Source of the DNA: Gemmatimonadota bacterium
GTDB lineage: Bacteria; Gemmatimonadota; Gemmatimonadetes; Longimicrobiales; Gaopeijiaceae
Reading direction: 5' to 3'
Assembly (NCBI GenBank): GCA_022822325.1
Contig: JAJEBW010000040.1
Span: forward strand, 26,098 to 90,097
DNA length: 64,000 nt
The position numbers were made by a program, and so were the translations under genes. The notes beneath the pieces are model-generated. The model saw only the letters and a program-made list of their open reading frames with translations. It was not told the DNA's origin and ran no database searches. Shown here piece after piece: positions 32,964 through 42,555 of this stretch (its first letter is position 1; each line of letters starts with the position of its first letter).

Positions 32964-33414
32964 CTACACCTCCCCCAGCCGCCCCCTCATCACGGCCACC
33001 GCCTCGGCGCTCGCGTCCACCATCACGAAACGTCTGCCATTGCGGGCCGCCGCCTCGCCCGCGGTGCCGCTCCCCGCGAAGAAGTCGAGCACGGTGTCGT
33101 CCGGGTTCGAGTGCATCTTCACGATCCGTTCCAGAATGCCGAGCGGTTTCTGCGTCGGGTAGCCGGTGTTCTCGCGGCCCGTCGGACTCACGATCGTGTG
33201 CCACCAGACATCGGTCGGGGTCTTTACCGCGCGCGGCATTTTCCTTTCCCGCCAACCCCGGCGCCATGTACGGAATGCGGTCCATCTCGCGGTAGTTGAA
33301 GGTGTAGCGCGACGGATCCTTCGCATACCAGAAGACCATGTCGTGCTTGGCCGGCATGTCGCGCAGCACGGGCAGGTTGTCGGAGTGGATGATCCGGTTG
33401 CGCACGATTCGCAC
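32964..33414 (-). pseudogene. DNA adenine/cytosine-N4 methyltransferase lacking its catalytic centre
   Basis: From GTG 33414 the frame reads as a family N-terminus: RIVRNRIIHSDNLPVLRDMP. It passes at once to a segment normally far downstream, KHDMVFWYAKDPSRYTFNY and IPYMAPGLAGKE. After a frameshift near 33230 comes the C-terminus: YPTQKPLGILERIVKMHSNP with the SAM-binding motif LDFFAGSGTAGEAA. The block with the DPPY/DPPF catalytic motif, expected right after the N-terminus, is missing. So both ends survive and the middle is gone. It lies 8 bp past the stop of the giant LRR gene. No methylation activity is expected. Confidence 0.85.
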
Positions 33415-33422
33415 CGGCCGCC

Positions 33423-36400
33423 TCAGCGCCGCCTCACCGCTTCCCGGATTCCGGTCGTGGTCTCGATCTCCAGTCTGCCGACGTCGCCCATCGATGGCGG
33501 GATCGCCCGATTCCAGTCCCGCAGCACGGCGTGGATCCGGCCGGTGGTGGGGTCGGTGACGATCGTGACCGAGCGCCGGTCGTCGGCATCGGCGGTGGCC
33601 TGGCCCTCGGGTCCGGTGAGGGTGATGCGCTCCAGCGAGTCTCGCCAGGCGTCTTCGATTGGGATGGCGAAGAAGAAGGCCTTGTTGCCGTACTCGTCCT
33701 CGCCGGGGGTGAAGGACAGGGTGAACGCGGTCTCGCCGTCCGCTCCGAACCCTTCCACGCGGTAGGGACCCGGTTCCGCCGGAAGCTTCGGTCGCGCGAA
33801 GAGCGAATGAACGGGCTCGAGCCGCGGTTGGCCATTCAGCACGCCGCCCGCCAACGCCAGCATTTCGGCTTTGGGCGCCGCGGCCGCGGCCATGAGCGCC
33901 TGCTGCGCGCGGCCCTCCTTCTCTTCCCGCACCCGGATCACCTTCTCGAAGTAGTAGTCGCTGAGCCACCCCTTCTCGTAACAATACCCCATGATGTCGC
34001 GGCGAAGCTCCGGCGAGACCAGGGTGCCGTCGGTGAAATCGTATCCCCACACGCCGATGCTACCGTTCTTGTAGGGGAAAGCCGGATCCACCCCAAGCGC
34101 GCCGCCACAGGGAGCATGTTCCAGATCCAGGGTATGGCCAACCTCGTGCGCAAGCTCGGTGTCCCAGGGCTTGCCGAAGCTCACCCAGCCATTGAGGCGG
34201 GCGATTCCGCGTACATAGCCCTCCTCGCTGTCGGCGACGGCGTACCAGTAGCCGGTTCCGTCCTCGGCGTGGTACACCTCCTCCATCTCCAGAACCATCG
34301 ACCAGGTGTTGTCCTCATCGGTGAGGTCGAGCGAGGTGACGTGGGGACGGCGGGTCCTCGCGGTGAACTCCGCAAAGGGGAAGGAATGCCGGAAAAGCGC
34401 GACCTGAGGGCTGTCCGCGTCGATGCCGTCGGTCCAGGCCAAGATCGACGAGTCCGGGCGCGCGGCGTTGAGCACCGGCACGACGGTCAACTTGAGCGGA
34501 GGCACATCGATCACATTCAGCGCGGCCGCGCCGGTCTCCGGGTAGCGCGCGCGGCTGCCCGGGGCGCGCGGAATCGTCTCGCCGGGGTCGGCGACGACCA
34601 CCAATCCGGTTCCCGGCAGGATCTGCTCGGCGGGAATCAGGGCGTTGTAGGAGGCGTGCAGCTCGCCCTCGTTCGCGACGGTTGCCAACCGGCCGTCTTC
34701 GGTCTGCATCGCCACGCGGTGAACCTCGCGGCCGTCGCGCACCAGGGTTGCGACAACCTCGGGTTCGTAGAAGGCATTCGCGCGGTCGCCCACCAGGAAG
34801 ACCCTCAACAGCGCCTCGCGGCCCGAGAGGAGCGGGACGTCGCCGGCCGGACGCTGGATCGCCTGGGTCAGGTAGACCACCGGCAGCGACAGCCTGACCT
34901 CCGCGGCATTGTCGCAGACCGCTCCGTCCGTCCGTTCCAGTCCCCTGAACCAGCTCTGGAAGGTGACCGACGGCGGCGCGCAGAGTCCGGTGCCCTGGTA
35001 CTGGAGCGCCCTCAGGCCGGTCATGCCGGCCATGCGGAAGGGGAGCGGACCTTCCATTCCGGCGTTCCCGCTTACTCTGAGCGTGTCCAGCGCATCCATC
35101 GAAGCCACGGCGACGGGGATCCCGCCCGTCAGGTTGTTGTCGGCGATGTCCAGCGTCTCGAGCTTGCGCAGGTTGGCGATTGTCGGCGCAATGGTTCCTC
35201 GCAGTCCGTTGTGGGGAAGCGCAAGCCGCCGCACGAGCGAATCCGCCGCATTCACCGTGACGCCGTGGAGGCGGGATGCCGGAGCGTCGTTGGTCCAGCC
35301 GCCGTTGTGGGTCCATGAATCTCCGCCGGCGGCGGCGTAGAACTCGGAGAGCGCCAATCGTTCGGTCAGGGTGGCCGGACACTCGAGGCCGTACGCTCGC
35401 GGGATTCCATTCAGCCAGTCCTGGAACTCGTCGTCGAGGTGGGGGCACAGGTTGGTGGATGTGACGTCGAGGTAGCCGAGCGGGAGACCCACCATGGTCC
35501 TCGGGATCAAGCCCACGAGATCCATGTTGTTGTTGACGTTGAAGCTCTCCAGGTTGGCGAGGTCGCCGAGCTCGGGAGGAAGCCGGCCGGCGAGGTCGTT
35601 GCTTTGGAGCGCCAGGTCGATGAGCGAGACCAACTGGCCGAGTTCCGCTGGCATGGGACCGCTGAGATTGTTGCTCCGGGCACTCAGGGTCTCAAGCGAC
35701 GACAACCGGCCAAGCTCCGGTGGTATGGGGCCGGACAGCATGTTGTCGCTCACGGTCAGATCCTTCAGCGCGGAGAGATTGCCGAGCTCGGCGGGGATGC
35801 TTCCCGTGAGCTGGTTCGTGAAGAGCCACAGCGCTTCCAGCTTCTCCAGATTGCCGAGCTCCGGGGGAATGGGACCGGTGAGCCTGGCTCGGGGAATCAA
35901 CAGGTCCTCCAGCGCCGACAGATTGCCGAGCTCGGGCGGTATGGAACCGGTCAGCTCGTTGGTTCCGATGCTCATGTTCACGAGGCTGGATAGGTTGCCG
36001 AGCTCCGCGGGAATCCGGCCGGTCAGCTCGTTGTTGAAGAGCCACAGCCATTCCAGCTTCGACAGATTCCCCAGCTCCGGTGGAATGCTGCCCGACAGCC
36101 TGTTTCTCATCAGGAACATCCCTTCGAGCGAGGTCATGTTCCCGAGTTCGGGAGGAATCGGTCCGGTCAACTCGTTGTCGCCAAGTCCGAGTTCCTTCAG
36201 CTTCTGAAGCTTGCCCAGTTCGGGCGGGATCGGCCCGGTGATCTCGTTTCGGCTCAGGCTGATGTCCTCCAGCGCGGTCATCTCCCCCAGCTCCGGCGGC
36301 AACGGCCCCTCGAAGCTGTTGTCGACCATCAACATGGACTTCAGCTTCTTCAGCTTGCCGAACTCCGCCGGCAACGGCCCGCTCAACTCGTTCTCGAAGA

Positions 36401-39400
36401 GCGCCAGGTGGGTGAGGTTGACGAGGTTGCCGAATTCGGGCGGGATCGGCCCGGTCAGGTCGTTGCCGGAGAGATACATGATGTCGACGCTCACCATGCC
36501 GCCAATTTCCGGAGGAATCGGTCCCTCCAGTTTGTTGCTGGAGAGCGCGAGTGTGCTGACTTTCGTCAGCTTTCCGAGTTCCGGGGGAATCCGCCCCGTG
36601 AGCTCGTTCCCGTACAGCTCCAGCACCTCGAGGCGGGCCAGGTTGCCCAGCTCCGGCGGGATGCTGTTCGTCATGTTGTTCCACGCCATGAAGACCTCGG
36701 TGACGTAGCCCTCTTCGTCGGTGGCGATGCCCTTCCAGGTATTGAGGCTCCTGTCGGTCAGCCAGTTTTCCCGATCATGCCACTCCGGTCCCCCGGTCTT
36801 GTTGTAGAGGGTGACGAGAACGTCGCGGTCCGCCGTGCGGGGGATGCAGGGAAGCGGATCGTCGTTTCCGAACCTCGCGTACCATGGCCACAGGGAACGC
36901 GGCACGCACAGATTGGTGCCGGAATGGTAGAACCGGCCGACAGCGAGCCCGGCGAAGGTCTCGGGAAAGGGCCCGGAGAGGGCGGTGTTGCTCAGTTCCA
37001 CATAATCGAGCGCCGCCATGTTGCTCATCTCGGGGGGCAGCGGACCGCCGAGCTGCCGGTTGTCTCTGAGTTGGAGATCGCGCACGCGAGTCAGCCGACC
37101 GATCGAGGAGGGGATCGGGCCTGTCAGCGAGTTCCCCCTCAGGTTGAAGCTGAAGAGGCTGTCCAGCAAACCGACCGCTGCGGGAATCCGGCCGGTCAGG
37201 TTGTTGTCCGGCAGTTCCAGGTATCTGACCCGGCCGTTCTCGAAGACCTGGATTCCGTGCCACTCTCCCAGCGGGGCGTCGGTCAGCCAGTTGGCGTTTT
37301 CCCTCCAGTCGTCTCCGCCGGTGGCGTGGTAGAGCGCTTCGAGAGCCGCGCGATCGCTGCCCGGCAGGCGAACCGCCACCTCTACCGTCCCGGCCGTCAC
37401 CGAGTCGTACGCGGCGGTCACGGTCGTCACTCCGGCGGCGCGGGCCGTCACCAGGCCGCGGCCGTCCACCCGGGCGACCCCCGAATCCGCGCTCGTCCAG
37501 CGGAGAGTCGGTTGCGCGACGGCCCCACCGTTCGGTCCGGTTACGGACGCCGCCAGCCGGATTGTGTCGCCGGCCGCATCGAAGGTGAGCGACCGCGGTT
37601 CCACCGACACGCGGCCGAGACAGAGGGAAGGATCGTCGGTCTTCGCCACCGAGTCCAGCCAGGCGGCGAGCGCGGGGGGCACGCAGAGTCCGGTGCCGTT
37701 GAGCAGGAAGCTCTCGAGGCCGAGACCGCCGAAGGAAGCCGGAACCAGACCGGACAGACTGGTGGCCGCGACATTCAGGACGCGCAGTCCACGCAGTCCG
37801 CCCAGCGAGCGCGGCAGATCGCCGACCAGGCCGTTGACGGCAAGGCTCAACTCCCGAAGTTGCCTCAGATCGCCGACCTCGGACGGGATAGAACCCGCGA
37901 TCCGTTTGCGGCGCAGGTCGAGCGCGACCAGTTGGTCCAGCAACCCGATCGACGCATGAAGCCGCCCGCGCAGATTGTTGCCCGGCAGCCGGAGGCTCGC
38001 AACCCGGCCCGCGCCATCGGTCTCGACGCCGTGCCACCCGGAGAGCGGCGCATCGGTCAGCCAGTTGGCGTCGTTCGTCCAGCCCTCGCCGCCCGCTCTC
38101 TCGTAAAGGACTTCCAGCGCGTCGCGGTCGGTCTCCGGCAGCTTCACGATCACCTCGAGCGAATCCGCCACGGACCGGAAGCTGGCCCGCACCCGGGTCG
38201 TGCCGGGCGCTGCGGCCGTCACCCTTCCCCCGCCATCCACCGACGCGACGGAGGGGTCCCCGCTGCTCCAGGTCACGCCCGCGGCCGCAGTGGTGTCGCC
38301 CTCGGCGCTGACATGGGTGGCGGAAAGATGGAGCGTCTCGCCGATGGCGAAGAGGGTGGGCGAAGGCAGATCGACGACCTCGATTGCGATGGAGGCGATG
38401 CACCGCGCCGCTTCGTCGGTTTGGGCGATCCCGGCAAACCAGCGATCCAGCGAGGGGGGAATGCAGGCGCCGGAGCCGGCGGTGTAGAGGGCCTCCAGCG
38501 CCAGACGGGAGAAGGACGATGGCAGCGGACCTGCAAGCCTGTTGGCGCCGATGTCGAGGACGCGGAGCGCGGCCAGGCGTCCGAGAGCCGGGGGCAGACG
38601 CCCGGCGAGCGCGTTGTCGTTCAGCGCCAGCTCCCGAAGTTGCCTCAGCTCGCCCAGACGCGAAGGGATCTCGCCGGCAAGATTGTTGTGGCTCAGATCG
38701 AGAACGACCAAATCCCCCAGCTCCGCCGCAAGACCCGGAATCGCGCCGGTGAGATTGTTGTCGGCAAGCGCGAGACCCGTCACCTTTCCGGCCTCGTTCG
38801 TCTCGACCCCGAACCACTCCGAGAGCGGCCGGTCCGTCCGCCAGTTCACGGCGTTGGTCCAGTTCTCGCCGCCGGTCAGCCCGAAGATGCTGTCCAGCAC
38901 CTCGCGGTCGGTCAGAGTGAGGACGACCTCCACATCGACCGTCGCGCCGAGCGTGCCGGAGGTCCCGTGAATCTCGGTTCTGCCGTAGCCGACCGCCCTC
39001 GCCAATCCCATGGAATCCACCGTCGCAACCGCGGGGTCGGCGCTCGACCAGGTCACCGCCGCATCATGCAGCGTATCCCCTTCCGCGCTCACGGCGGTGG
39101 CCGACAGCGTGGCCGTGTCTCCGAGGTTCTCGAAGTAGAGCGACGGAGGGTCAAATGCGATGCGCGCCGTGCAGGGGGTGGGATTGTCGGTCTCGGGAAT
39201 CCCGTCGAACCACGGCTTCAGCGATGGAGGCACGCACAAATCGGTCTTGTTCGAATAGAACGTCGACAATTCGAGTCCGGCGAAAGTGTGTGGGACCGTT
39301 CCCGCGATGTCGTCGTTGTGGGCGACGTCGAGGTAGTCGAGGGTCTGCATGCCGCCCATCTCCGGAGGCAACGAGCCTTCGAGTTCGTTGTTGTTCAGCT

Positions 39401-40085
39401 CGAGTCGCCCCAGCCGGGTCAACTTCCCCAATTCGGCCGGAATCGGGCCGGAAATGCTGTTGTAGCTGGTCCTGAGCAAGTCCAACCGCTCGAGGCCACC
39501 GATCTCCGCCGGGATAGCGCCGGTCAAATCGTTTCGGTAGAGATCGAGGCGGGTGACCCTCCCGTTTTCGTCGATGCTCACGCCATGCCACTGCCACAGG
39601 CTCGCGTCGCTCAGCCAGTTCGTGTTGTCCGCCCACTCGTCCCCCCCGGTCGCCTCGTAGAAGATCTCCAGTATCTCGCGGTCCGTGAGCGGCGCCGCCA
39701 CCTCCACCGTGGCCTCGGCCGTCGCGGCCTGCCAGCTCGCCGTCACCCGCGTGGTTCCAAAGGCGACAGCCGTGACCGAACCCCTCTCGCTCACCGTGGC
39801 GATCGCGGAGTCGAGACTGGCCCACTCGACCCCGGCCGCATCCACCGTGTCGCCCGCCGCGTCGATCGCCACCGCCGAGAGCGTCCCCGTCGCCCCGATC
39901 GTGTCCAGCGTCAGCCAGTGGGGCCGTATGACGATCCGGGCGCCGTCGGCGGCGATGCCTGTCCCGGCCGCCATCGGTGGGGGCGCGTCCCGGGGAGCGG
40001 TGGGCGCATCGTCCGCGCAGGCTTCCAGCAGCAATGCGCCGATCAGCACCGTACAGAGCGCCAACCCGAGGGTCCGGGACCGCAT
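33423..40085 (-). CDS. Giant LRR/BIG2 lipoprotein with C-terminal zinc metalloprotease
   Basis: The protein has 2220 residues. A lipobox (LLLEAC, Cys23) is followed by four cycles of a BIG2 Ig domain plus a plant-type LRR block: caps such as DREILEIFYEATGGDEWADN, then repeats like LTGAIPAEIGGL. A long uninterrupted LRR run (about residues 1100-1620; IPPELGNLS-type 24-mers) comes next, then another LRR block and a beta-rich region. A metzincin-like site AHEVGHTLDLEH (H1980, H1984, H1990) with DIMGYC downstream precedes the C-terminal beta domain. It is probably a surface-anchored protease with a large recognition surface. It is 12 bp after the Nramp-like gene and likely in its operon. Long open antisense frames are shadows of the repeats. 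Confidence 0.9.
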   Translation of the reverse strand: MRSRTLGLALCTVLIGALLLEACADDAPTAPRDAPPPMAAGTGIAADGARIVIRPHWLTLDTIGATGTLSAVAIDAAGDTVDAAGVEWASLDSAIATVSERGSVTAVAFGTTRVTASWQAATAEATVEVAAPLTDREILEIFYEATGGDEWADNTNWLSDASLWQWHGVSIDENGRVTRLDLYRNDLTGAIPAEIGGLERLDLLRTSYNSISGPIPAELGKLTRLGRLELNNNELEGSLPPEMGGMQTLDYLDVAHNDDIAGTVPHTFAGLELSTFYSNKTDLCVPPSLKPWFDGIPETDNPTPCTARIAFDPPSLYFENLGDTATLSATAVSAEGDTLHDAAVTWSSADPAVATVDSMGLARAVGYGRTEIHGTSGTLGATVDVEVVLTLTDREVLDSIFGLTGGENWTNAVNWRTDRPLSEWFGVETNEAGKVTGLALADNNLTGAIPGLAAELGDLVVLDLSHNNLAGEIPSRLGELRQLRELALNDNALAGRLPPALGRLAALRVLDIGANRLAGPLPSSFSRLALEALYTAGSGACIPPSLDRWFAGIAQTDEAARCIASIAIEVVDLPSPTLFAIGETLHLSATHVSAEGDTTAAAGVTWSSGDPSVASVDGGGRVTAAAPGTTRVRASFRSVADSLEVIVKLPETDRDALEVLYERAGGEGWTNDANWLTDAPLSGWHGVETDGAGRVASLRLPGNNLRGRLHASIGLLDQLVALDLRRKRIAGSIPSEVGDLRQLRELSLAVNGLVGDLPRSLGGLRGLRVLNVAATSLSGLVPASFGGLGLESFLLNGTGLCVPPALAAWLDSVAKTDDPSLCLGRVSVEPRSLTFDAAGDTIRLAASVTGPNGGAVAQPTLRWTSADSGVARVDGRGLVTARAAGVTTVTAAYDSVTAGTVEVAVRLPGSDRAALEALYHATGGDDWRENANWLTDAPLGEWHGIQVFENGRVRYLELPDNNLTGRIPAAVGLLDSLFSFNLRGNSLTGPIPSSIGRLTRVRDLQLRDNRQLGGPLPPEMSNMAALDYVELSNTALSGPFPETFAGLAVGRFYHSGTNLCVPRSLWPWYARFGNDDPLPCIPRTADRDVLVTLYNKTGGPEWHDRENWLTDRSLNTWKGIATDEEGYVTEVFMAWNNMTNSIPPELGNLARLEVLELYGNELTGRIPPELGKLTKVSTLALSSNKLEGPIPPEIGGMVSVDIMYLSGNDLTGPIPPEFGNLVNLTHLALFENELSGPLPAEFGKLKKLKSMLMVDNSFEGPLPPELGEMTALEDISLSRNEITGPIPPELGKLQKLKELGLGDNELTGPIPPELGNMTSLEGMFLMRNRLSGSIPPELGNLSKLEWLWLFNNELTGRIPAELGNLSSLVNMSIGTNELTGSIPPELGNLSALEDLLIPRARLTGPIPPELGNLEKLEALWLFTNQLTGSIPAELGNLSALKDLTVSDNMLSGPIPPELGRLSSLETLSARSNNLSGPMPAELGQLVSLIDLALQSNDLAGRLPPELGDLANLESFNVNNNMDLVGLIPRTMVGLPLGYLDVTSTNLCPHLDDEFQDWLNGIPRAYGLECPATLTERLALSEFYAAAGGDSWTHNGGWTNDAPASRLHGVTVNAADSLVRRLALPHNGLRGTIAPTIANLRKLETLDIADNNLTGGIPVAVASMDALDTLRVSGNAGMEGPLPFRMAGMTGLRALQYQGTGLCAPPSVTFQSWFRGLERTDGAVCDNAAEVRLSLPVVYLTQAIQRPAGDVPLLSGREALLRVFLVGDRANAFYEPEVVATLVRDGREVHRVAMQTEDGRLATVANEGELHASYNALIPAEQILPGTGLVVVADPGETIPRAPGSRARYPETGAAALNVIDVPPLKLTVVPVLNAARPDSSILAWTDGIDADSPQVALFRHSFPFAEFTARTRRPHVTSLDLTDEDNTWSMVLEMEEVYHAEDGTGYWYAVADSEEGYVRGIARLNGWVSFGKPWDTELAHEVGHTLDLEHAPCGGALGVDPAFPYKNGSIGVWGYDFTDGTLVSPELRRDIMGYCYEKGWLSDYYFEKVIRVREEKEGRAQQALMAAAAAPKAEMLALAGGVLNGQPRLEPVHSLFARPKLPAEPGPYRVEGFGADGETAFTLSFTPGEDEYGNKAFFFAIPIEDAWRDSLERITLTGPEGQATADADDRRSVTIVTDPTTGRIHAVLRDWNRAIPPSMGDVGRLEIETTTGIREAVRRR

Positions 40086-40097
40086 CCTCCTGCCCGC

Positions 40098-41564
40098 CTA
40101 CCCCAGGACGCCGAAGACGCGGTCCAGCACAAGCAGTCCGCTCATGCCGGTGAAGACCGCAATGCTGATCCAGGCGAAGGCGCGCGCGAGGGCCGACGGA
40201 TAGAAGTGCGGGTCGTCCTTCGGGATCGCCCTGAGGCAGTAGTAGTAGTTGAGGCAGAAGATGACCGGCGCCACGAAGTAGGCCAGCGCCGAGGCGATCA
40301 GCACAAGGAAGACCGGCCTGGGCACAATCGCGATGAAGACCACCGCCGCCACGAGCGAAAAGAGCATCGTCATGCGGTAGATGTTGTACTCCGAAGCCGG
40401 GCTGCGGCGGCGCTCCGGGGTCAGTTCGGCGCCTCCCGTTCCCGCCAGCGCGTTGGTCCGGCGGAAGAGGTTGCGGCAGCAGGCGCCCACGATTCTGGGC
40501 CAGCCGTCGAAGTAGTTGAAGGCGGTCGAGAAGGTTGCGGCGAAGGCGCCCAGCATGAAGATCGTCATCATCCAGGGGCCCACGCTCTCGGTGAAGATCC
40601 CCGCGATCTCGCCCATCACCGCTTCCCCCTCCACCGGGTTGGGATAGAGCCAGACGGCGGCCAGGAGCAGGAAGATCGTCGCGATGACGAAGGACACGAC
40701 ATGGCCCAGGCGGAAGTCCCAGAGGCTGATGCGGAAGCAGCGGCGGCTGTACTCCAGGGCGCGTGCGGGGAGCGAGCGCACATCGACCGTCAGATCCTCC
40801 ACCCGCGGCGCAAAGGGATTGAAGGAGGGCGCCAGTCCCGCCGCCTCCAGCCTGCCCCGAATCCGGGCCATTCCCGCGCGCTTCGCCTTCCCCCACTCCG
40901 AGGCCTGCAGCGAGACGTCGATTCCCGTCGGGAGCAGCCCCAGGAAGGCCGCGATCACCAGCCACGACCCCTCCGGCGCGTCGAAGATCACGAAGTGCGA
41001 AAGCTCGCCGACCGGCGCCGGCCGCACGAAGTACACCATCACCGCCGAGACGAAGAGCAGTCCCCCCGCGATCTTCGCTCCCGCCTCCAGCGCCGCGTAG
41101 CGACCCCAGAGAAGGATCAGGACCGAGGCCGTGCCGAGGAAGGCCGCCCATCCCCAGAGCGGAACCGCCAGCCCCAGCGTCTCGGTGAATAGGTAGTAAA
41201 GGACCGCCGCCGCCGCGATCAGCCGTCCCGCCTGCCCCACCGCGCACTGGATCAGCGTCGTGACCAGCACATACCAGACCGGCAGCTTCTTCCACGAGGT
41301 CGCGTAGGCCGCCATCAGGCTCTTGCCCGTCGCGTTGGTGAAGCGGAATGCCAGCTCGAAGCCGTAGTACTTGAAGACGTAGGCCGCCAGAATGCACCAG
41401 AGGAGCGCGAATTCGAAGCGGCCGCCCGCCGTCGGCGCCGTCACCAGGTGGCTCGTCCCGATCCCCGTCATCATCAGGATCATCCCGGGCCCGAACTGGC
41501 GCAGCAGGCTCCGCGGGCTCATGTCGGGGATCCTGAGGTCGTCGAAGGTGTCGCGTCCGTTCAT
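40098..41564 (-). CDS. Nramp-like metal transporter, divergent
   Basis: The protein has 488 residues with about 11 membrane helices. Overall order resembles Nramp proteins, but TM1 reads GPGMILMMTGIGTSHLVTAP without the DPGN metal-binding motif, and TM6 reads LLPTGIDVSLQASEW where MPH is expected. A soluble insertion of about 60 residues (KRAGMARIRGRLEAAG...ALEYSRR) follows TM6. This matches Nramp-related proteins that do not carry classical Mn/Fe; the substrate could be another ion or a small molecule. It is 61 bp downstream of the MoxR ATPase and 12 bp before the LRR gene, so it belongs to a long minus-strand run. Confidence 0.75.
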   Translation of the reverse strand: MNGRDTFDDLRIPDMSPRSLLRQFGPGMILMMTGIGTSHLVTAPTAGGRFEFALLWCILAAYVFKYYGFELAFRFTNATGKSLMAAYATSWKKLPVWYVLVTTLIQCAVGQAGRLIAAAAVLYYLFTETLGLAVPLWGWAAFLGTASVLILLWGRYAALEAGAKIAGGLLFVSAVMVYFVRPAPVGELSHFVIFDAPEGSWLVIAAFLGLLPTGIDVSLQASEWGKAKRAGMARIRGRLEAAGLAPSFNPFAPRVEDLTVDVRSLPARALEYSRRCFRISLWDFRLGHVVSFVIATIFLLLAAVWLYPNPVEGEAVMGEIAGIFTESVGPWMMTIFMLGAFAATFSTAFNYFDGWPRIVGACCRNLFRRTNALAGTGGAELTPERRRSPASEYNIYRMTMLFSLVAAVVFIAIVPRPVFLVLIASALAYFVAPVIFCLNYYYCLRAIPKDDPHFYPSALARAFAWISIAVFTGMSGLLVLDRVFGVLG

Positions 41565-41625
41565 CTTCCGTGGCCTCCGCGTGTTGTTCCCATTGCCGCG
41601 TCCCGCGTCCCGCGCCCCGGCACCC

Positions 41626-42537
41626 CTACCGCCCCGCCGCCGCCCCCACCGCCGCCTCGATTCCCCCGTCCCGCTCCAGGCTCCGGAGATCGTGGCGGTC
41701 CTTCAGCAGGCAGCCCAGCGTCGCGCGCGCATTCTCCGCGTCCACCCCGGTCATCCCCAGGGTGATCAGCGCCCGCGCCCAGTCCAGCGTCTCGGCCACT
41801 CCGGGCGGCTTCGTCAGCGCCCGCCCGCGCAACTCCTGCACGAAGGCCGCAATGCGCCGGGCCAGCAACTCGCCGATCCCGGGAACCTTCTCCAGGATGA
41901 TCGCGACCTCCTTCTCGAAGGTGGGATGCTCAATGTAGAGGTACAGGCAGCGCCGCCGCAGCGCATCGCCGATCTCGCGCGTCCGGTTCGAGGTCAGGAT
42001 CGCCAGCGGACGGTGCGCGGCCCGGATCGTGCCCAGCTCGGGAATCGTCACCTGAAAGTCGGAGAGCACCTCGAGCAGGAAGGCCTCGAAGCCCTCGTCG
42101 GCGCGGTCGATCTCGTCGATCAGCAGCACCGGCGCCCCCGCCTCCCGGGTAATCGCGCGCAGGAGGGGACGTTCGAGAAGGTATCCGCGCCCGAAGATCA
42201 GCTCCTCCAGCGCCTCGTCTGCCATTGCGCCGTCGTCCGCGTCGTCCGGCCCGCGGTCCGCCGCAATCCGTAGCCGCAGAAGCTGTTTCTGGTAGTTCCA
42301 TTCGTACAACGCCGTGTTGACGTCAAGTCCTTCGTAGCACTGCAGGCGAATCAGCTCGGTTTCCAGAATCGCCGCCATCACCTTGGCAATTTCGGTCTTC
42401 CCCACCCCCGCGTCCCCCTCCACCAGAAGCGGCCGTTCCATCGATCGGGCAAGGTGCAGAGCGGTCACAATCGGGCGCTCGGCCACATACCCCTGCGCGC
42501 GCATCGTGTCTCGCAGCCGCCGAATCGCCGGGTTCAT
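41626..42537 (-). CDS. MoxR-family AAA ATPase, CoxD-like
   Basis: The protein has 303 residues. Walker A is GDAGVGKT (residues 41-48), Walker B is VLLIDEID, and LTSNRTREIGDALRRRCLYL carries sensor 1 and the arginine finger. The close match in spacing and the C-terminus (KPPGVAETLDWARAL) point to CoxD, which matures the [CuSMoO2] centre of CO dehydrogenase in Oligotropha. It lies 18 bp after an XdhC/CoxI-like gene and near a MocA-like gene, so the accessory set is intact. The only large-subunit sequence in the window is the coxL relic at 29464-29851. It may serve another molybdenum hydroxylase elsewhere. Confidence 0.88.
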   Translation of the reverse strand: MNPAIRRLRDTMRAQGYVAERPIVTALHLARSMERPLLVEGDAGVGKTEIAKVMAAILETELIRLQCYEGLDVNTALYEWNYQKQLLRLRIAADRGPDDADDGAMADEALEELIFGRGYLLERPLLRAITREAGAPVLLIDEIDRADEGFEAFLLEVLSDFQVTIPELGTIRAAHRPLAILTSNRTREIGDALRRRCLYLYIEHPTFEKEVAIILEKVPGIGELLARRIAAFVQELRGRALTKPPGVAETLDWARALITLGMTGVDAENARATLGCLLKDRHDLRSLERDGGIEAAVGAAAGR

Positions 42538-42555
42538 CGCGCCCCTGCCCCGTTA

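Noticed and set aside
36408..41192. A long plus-strand open frame of 1594 codons
   Set aside because: It is antisense to the giant LRR gene and the Nramp-like gene. The LRR repeats keep the opposite frame free of stops. Its residues are low-complexity and lack domains.
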